Positions 61,546 to 64,000 of a DNA stretch of 64,000 bases are shown here, in pieces (position 1 is the stretch's first letter; every line of letters starts with the position of its first letter). The stretch lies in NCBI RefSeq assembly GCF_900116615.1, contig NZ_FPBF01000006.1:310001-374000 (forward strand), read 5' to 3'. Position numbers and translations under genes: made by a program. The DNA is from Algoriphagus locisalis. Its GTDB lineage: Bacteria; Bacteroidota; Bacteroidia; Cytophagales; Cyclobacteriaceae. Under the pieces are notes generated by a model. That model ran no database searches. It was given only the letters and a program-made list of their open reading frames with translations, and was not told the origin of the DNA.

Positions 61546-62670
61546 TTACCCATTCACTTTTCTCACAATTCCTTCAAAAATGCTCACTCCTGTGTCTATC
61601 AGTTCGTCCGGGAAATCATAGGTAGGTTCATGAAGCTGCGGACAATCTTCACCAGCCCCCAATCCAAACAAGTACGATGGGCAGCTCTGGCTAAACAATC
61701 CAAAATCCTCTGACCAGCGGAATGGCTCAGGTTTCTCTAGTACATCCAGTTCTTGCTCTTTCATTACTCCTTCAGCAATTTCAGCTGCTTTTGGATTATT
61801 TTTGGAAACAGCGAATGACTCGACGAAACTGAATTCGCAGTCTAGCTTTTCTGCTGAAGCAATTCTTTTGGCTTGCTCGGTAATCATTTCAATCAAAATT
61901 TCCAGTTCTGCTTGATCAAATGCGCGGATAGTCAAACTCAGACTTCCCTTTCCTGCACTTGTTCCAAAAGCTAGGCTTCCAATCTCCGCATGGATAACTG
62001 TGACCAAAGCAAAAGAGGAAAGCTTATCCGTAAGCTTTGGAAGGGTTTGGATTAATTGAGCGATTGCCTGAGCTGGATTGATACCGGCATCTGGATGAGC
62101 GGCATGGGAAGTTTTCCCCGTCAGGGAAATAGTCAATCCTGTGCTGCCCGCAGCAAAAGTTCCTTTTCTGGTCACCACTTGATGAAGTGGAAATCCGGGG
62201 AGATTGTGAAGTGCAAAGGCAAAGTCAGGTTTGATCTGCTGGAATTTTGGATCATCCAAAATCCAACGCGCGCCTTCACCTGTTTCCTCAGCTGGCTGAA
62301 AAAGCAAAACAACTTCTCCACTTTCAGGTCTTTGCACAGCAAGCTTTTCTCCCAATCCACAAATGATGGTCATATGTCCATCATGACCACAAAGATGGGC
62401 TTTGTCTGGAGTTCGACTTTTGTATTCAGGGTCTCCTGTTTCCTGGATAGGTAGTGCGTCCAATTCCGCCCGAAATAAACTTCTTGTTCCGTTTTTTTTT
62501 CCTTTGAAAACGAATGCAAGGCCATTTCCTCCCAAATTTTGAATGATATGGTCTGGATTGAGTTTTGCAAAAAAGGCTAAAATTTTCTCTGATGTGGCTG
62601 ATTCTTCACCTGCGATTTCTGGATGTTGATGAAGGTTTTGTCGGAAAGAGATTAGCTCTGAAATCGGCAT
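61546..62670 (-). CDS. M20 family amidohydrolase
   Basis: A 374-residue cytosolic metal-dependent amidohydrolase of the IAA-amino acid hydrolase/hippurate hydrolase type. Metal ligands are the Cys and His of HLCGHDGHM, the Glu pair of QPAEETGEGA, the HNLPG His and the late WSEDFGLFS. The dimerisation domain (FAAGSTGLTISLTGKTSHAAHPDAG) is complete. The bound metal is typically Mn or Zn; the amide substrate is not known. It is divergent from the 58-residue CxxC protein. Confidence 0.93.
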   Translation of the reverse strand: MPISELISFRQNLHQHPEIAGEESATSEKILAFFAKLNPDHIIQNLGGNGLAFVFKGKKNGTRSLFRAELDALPIQETGDPEYKSRTPDKAHLCGHDGHMTIICGLGEKLAVQRPESGEVVLLFQPAEETGEGARWILDDPKFQQIKPDFAFALHNLPGFPLHQVVTRKGTFAAGSTGLTISLTGKTSHAAHPDAGINPAQAIAQLIQTLPKLTDKLSSFALVTVIHAEIGSLAFGTSAGKGSLSLTIRAFDQAELEILIEMITEQAKRIASAEKLDCEFSFVESFAVSKNNPKAAEIAEGVMKEQELDVLEKPEPFRWSEDFGLFSQSCPSYLFGLGAGEDCPQLHEPTYDFPDELIDTGVSIFEGIVRKVNG

Positions 62671-62812
62671 TTTATTTTAATATTTTTGGAAGGTAAGTTT
62701 CTACTGATCAGTTGGAATCATTTTTGACGAAAAAAATGAGGCTTTGATCAGGAACTTTTCAGGATCACTGGCTATTTTAGGATATCAATTCAACCATTCA
62801 ACTGTAACTTTT

Positions 62813-62989
62813 ATGAACGAGACACAAATTCAAAACTACAACGAGCAAATCCAAGCTTTGGAATCACAAATCACCGGTGACATGTTTGCAGACATGGAGA
62901 TTCGTGATAAAATCCACAATTTGAAAATGGAGCGTGATGGCGTGAAACCTACGGATTCCAGCATAGACTGCGTAGGTTGCGGAAGTTAA
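62813..62989 (+). CDS. 58-residue protein with C-terminal CxxC
   Basis: A small helical protein starting MNETQIQNYNEQIQALESQI and ending DCVGCGS. The frame runs upstream to 62744, but that part lacks coding character, so the ATG at 62813 is used. CVGC could bind metal or a thiol partner. Small proteins of this type are common in Bacteroidetes and are usually uncharacterised. It is followed 10 bases later by the RluE-type gene with a TTG start. Confidence 0.72.
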   Translation: MNETQIQNYNEQIQALESQITGDMFADMEIRDKIHNLKMERDGVKPTDSSIDCVGCGS

Positions 62990-62999
62990 TCCACTGACT

Positions 63000-63617
63000 T
63001 TGGCTAGATACTTTATCATTTATAAGCCTTTCGGGGTTTTATGTCAATTTTCTGGAGAGGGGCAGACACTTGTCTCTCTTTTTGATTTTCCAAAGGAGGT
63101 ATATCCGGTCGGCAGGCTGGACAAAGACTCCGAAGGACTCCTTATTATCACAGACGACAAATCCTTAAATCATCATTTGCTGAATCCTCGCTTTGGTCAT
63201 CAGCGCACTTATTATGCTCAGGTGGAAGGAGCTCCCGAGCCAGAATCCCTAAAAGCATTGATGCAAGGAGTAATGATCAATGTGGATGGACGAGACTATA
63301 AAACCAAGCCAGCAATAGCAAAGATCTTAGACCCAATTCCTTCACTTCCAGATCGGGATCCACCGATTCGCTACCGAGCTTCCATTCCAGATACTTGGGT
63401 TTCCTTGACTTTGATAGAGGGGAAAAATCGTCAAGTCCGTAAAATGACTGCTGCGATCGGACATCCTACGCTAAGATTGGTTCGCTGGTCCATGGAGAAA
63501 CTGACCATTCAAGGATTTAAAGTTGGTGAAGTGCTGGAGCTCGATGAACAAACGATTTATCATAAGTTGGGATTGACAGGTTTTAAGAAGACGGAGGGGA
63601 ATAAATCAAGGCGGTAG
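63000..63617 (+). CDS. RluE-type pseudouridine synthase
   Basis: A 205-residue enzyme that isomerises a uridine in rRNA. It begins ARYFIIYKPFGVLCQFSGEG; the catalytic Asp lies in YPVGRLDKDSEGLLIITDD, and the end shows LIEGKNRQVRKMTAAIGHPTLRLVRW. It lacks an S4 domain and has the length of RluE rather than RsuA or RluB. The start is a TTG at 63000; an ATG is not available near the conserved N-terminus. It follows the CxxC gene by 10 bases. Confidence 0.9.
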   Translation: MARYFIIYKPFGVLCQFSGEGQTLVSLFDFPKEVYPVGRLDKDSEGLLIITDDKSLNHHLLNPRFGHQRTYYAQVEGAPEPESLKALMQGVMINVDGRDYKTKPAIAKILDPIPSLPDRDPPIRYRASIPDTWVSLTLIEGKNRQVRKMTAAIGHPTLRLVRWSMEKLTIQGFKVGEVLELDEQTIYHKLGLTGFKKTEGNKSRR

Positions 63618-63623
63618 GGTTTT

Positions 63624-63770
63624 AATTTCTCGCGGCGACGCAGCGGCGCTGCGAAAAAAGGAGCATTTAGAGTCATTTTTGATCTTTAAATTTTTGTATG
63701 CCTACTGCGCCTTGGCGACTTTGCGGGAGATAAAACGCTGCGCTTCCGCGCCGCTGCGAGAAATAATTAT
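63624..63770. repeat. GC-rich inverted repeat element (REP/MITE-like)
   Basis: Left segment TAATTTCTCGCGGCGACGCA and the reverse complement of the right segment CGCCGCTGCGAGAAATAATT share TTTCTCGC-x-GCGGCG, giving ends in inverted orientation about 140 bp apart. The left one also contains a perfect CGCAGC-GGC-GCTGCG palindrome. The intervening sequence codes for nothing convincing. Confidence 0.6.
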
Positions 63771-63916
63771 TCGCTTCTTCGAGAAATAACCTTCTTAAAA
63801 AATCATAAAATCCCTTTAATCGTAAGGCATTACCGCTTCTAAGATTTAAGATTGTCCTTTGGGACAAAAACCTCTATTTTAGTCTCCAATTAATACCACT
63901 CAAAGATTTAGATTCC

Positions 63917-64000
63917 ATGCATCAGGAAAAAATAGCAGACGTAATACAGGAAGTAAAGAAGGTAGTCGTAGGCCAAGATAGAATGGTCAGCAGACTTTTG
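63917..64000 (+). CDS. MoxR-type AAA+ ATPase (3' end outside window)
   Basis: The first 28 codons, MHQEKIADVIQEVKKVVVGQ then DRMVSRLL, match the start of MoxR family ATPases, where VVGQ(D/E)xMV precedes the Walker A region. The rest lies outside the window. MoxR proteins act as chaperone-like ATPases and often sit next to DUF58 and VWA genes, which cannot be checked here. Confidence 0.85.
   Translation, partial: MHQEKIADVIQEVKKVVVGQDRMVSRLL

Noticed and set aside
63673..63867. 64-codon minus-strand frame before moxR
   Set aside because: It runs through the GC-rich inverted repeat and lacks family features.
1..64000. CRISPR arrays, tRNA and rRNA genes, riboswitches
   Set aside because: No regularly spaced repeats or recognisable tRNA/rRNA signatures were seen on reading; a covariance-model scan was not possible.

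Overview
The window is chromosomal DNA from a Bacteroidetes bacterium, most likely a Cyclobacteriaceae (Algoriphagus-like) member. The evidence is a SusC/SusD pair, DUF4249 and DUF6702 proteins, lipoprotein signal peptides of Bacteroidetes type, TAnnTTTG-type -7 promoter elements, and an extracellular contractile injection system (eCIS) laid out like the known Algoriphagus machipongonensis AlgoCIS and the Photorhabdus PVC. No rRNA, tRNA, CRISPR array, integrase or complete insertion sequence was seen.

Left flank (1-9.1 kb): the end of rpiB; a secreted protein plus a DUF4249 lipoprotein bracketed by twin terminators; a subtilisin-like lipoprotein protease; an XRE regulator; a divergent DoxX/HxlR pair sharing a clear palindromic operator; an esterase-TPR protein; and a two-gene mrr-HNH restriction-type cassette that abuts the eCIS cargo gene.

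Centre (9.27-37.04 kb, all minus strand): an 18-gene, operon-like eCIS locus read from right to left. In transcription order it encodes a DUF4255 cap, a putative cap adaptor, two sheaths, two tube proteins, a tiny DUF5908 protein, a LysM hub, a VgrG-like spike, a PAAR tip, a gp25 wedge protein, a baseplate J-like wedge protein (1126 aa), a second giant baseplate protein (about 1413 aa), a 1216-aa multidomain protein in the position of a tail fibre, a tape measure protein, an AAA+ ATPase, a previously uncalled 59-aa charged protein and a 1314-aa DUF4157 protein. The genes run through with gaps of at most 38 nt, except for one 95-nt gap before the last two; that gap holds a near-perfect 18-nt-arm hairpin. 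The DUF4157 protein looks like the payload: an acidic-repeat leader, a HExxH-bearing DUF4157 domain, three 138-residue repeats, a long amphipathic region, a non-specific-nuclease-like segment and a C-terminal helix-hairpin-helix DNA-binding module. No capsid, terminase, portal or T6SS membrane-complex gene is present, so this is neither a prophage nor a T6SS.

Right flank (37-64 kb): a helical-repeat protein next to the eCIS, a polytopic membrane protein, rbfA with a LolC/E-type permease, an unusual 1216-aa membrane sensor-like protein beside a small coiled-coil membrane protein, an MsbA-type ABC exporter, a methyltransferase, a tandem universal stress protein, a 2'-5' RNA ligase-like protein, an isolated SusC/SusD nutrient uptake pair with a structured leader, a DUF6702/HupE-like/M1 peptidase cluster, a beta-barrel protein, a NIPSNAP protein, an M20 amidohydrolase, a 58-aa CxxC protein, an RluE-type pseudouridine synthase and the start of a MoxR-type ATPase.

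The main points of interest are the eCIS and its predicted nuclease payload, the extra domain on one sheath, the Cys-rich fibre-position protein, the intra-operon hairpin, and the membrane sensor with a degenerate nucleotide-binding-like cytosolic domain. All assignments come from reading motifs in the sequence. No database search was run.
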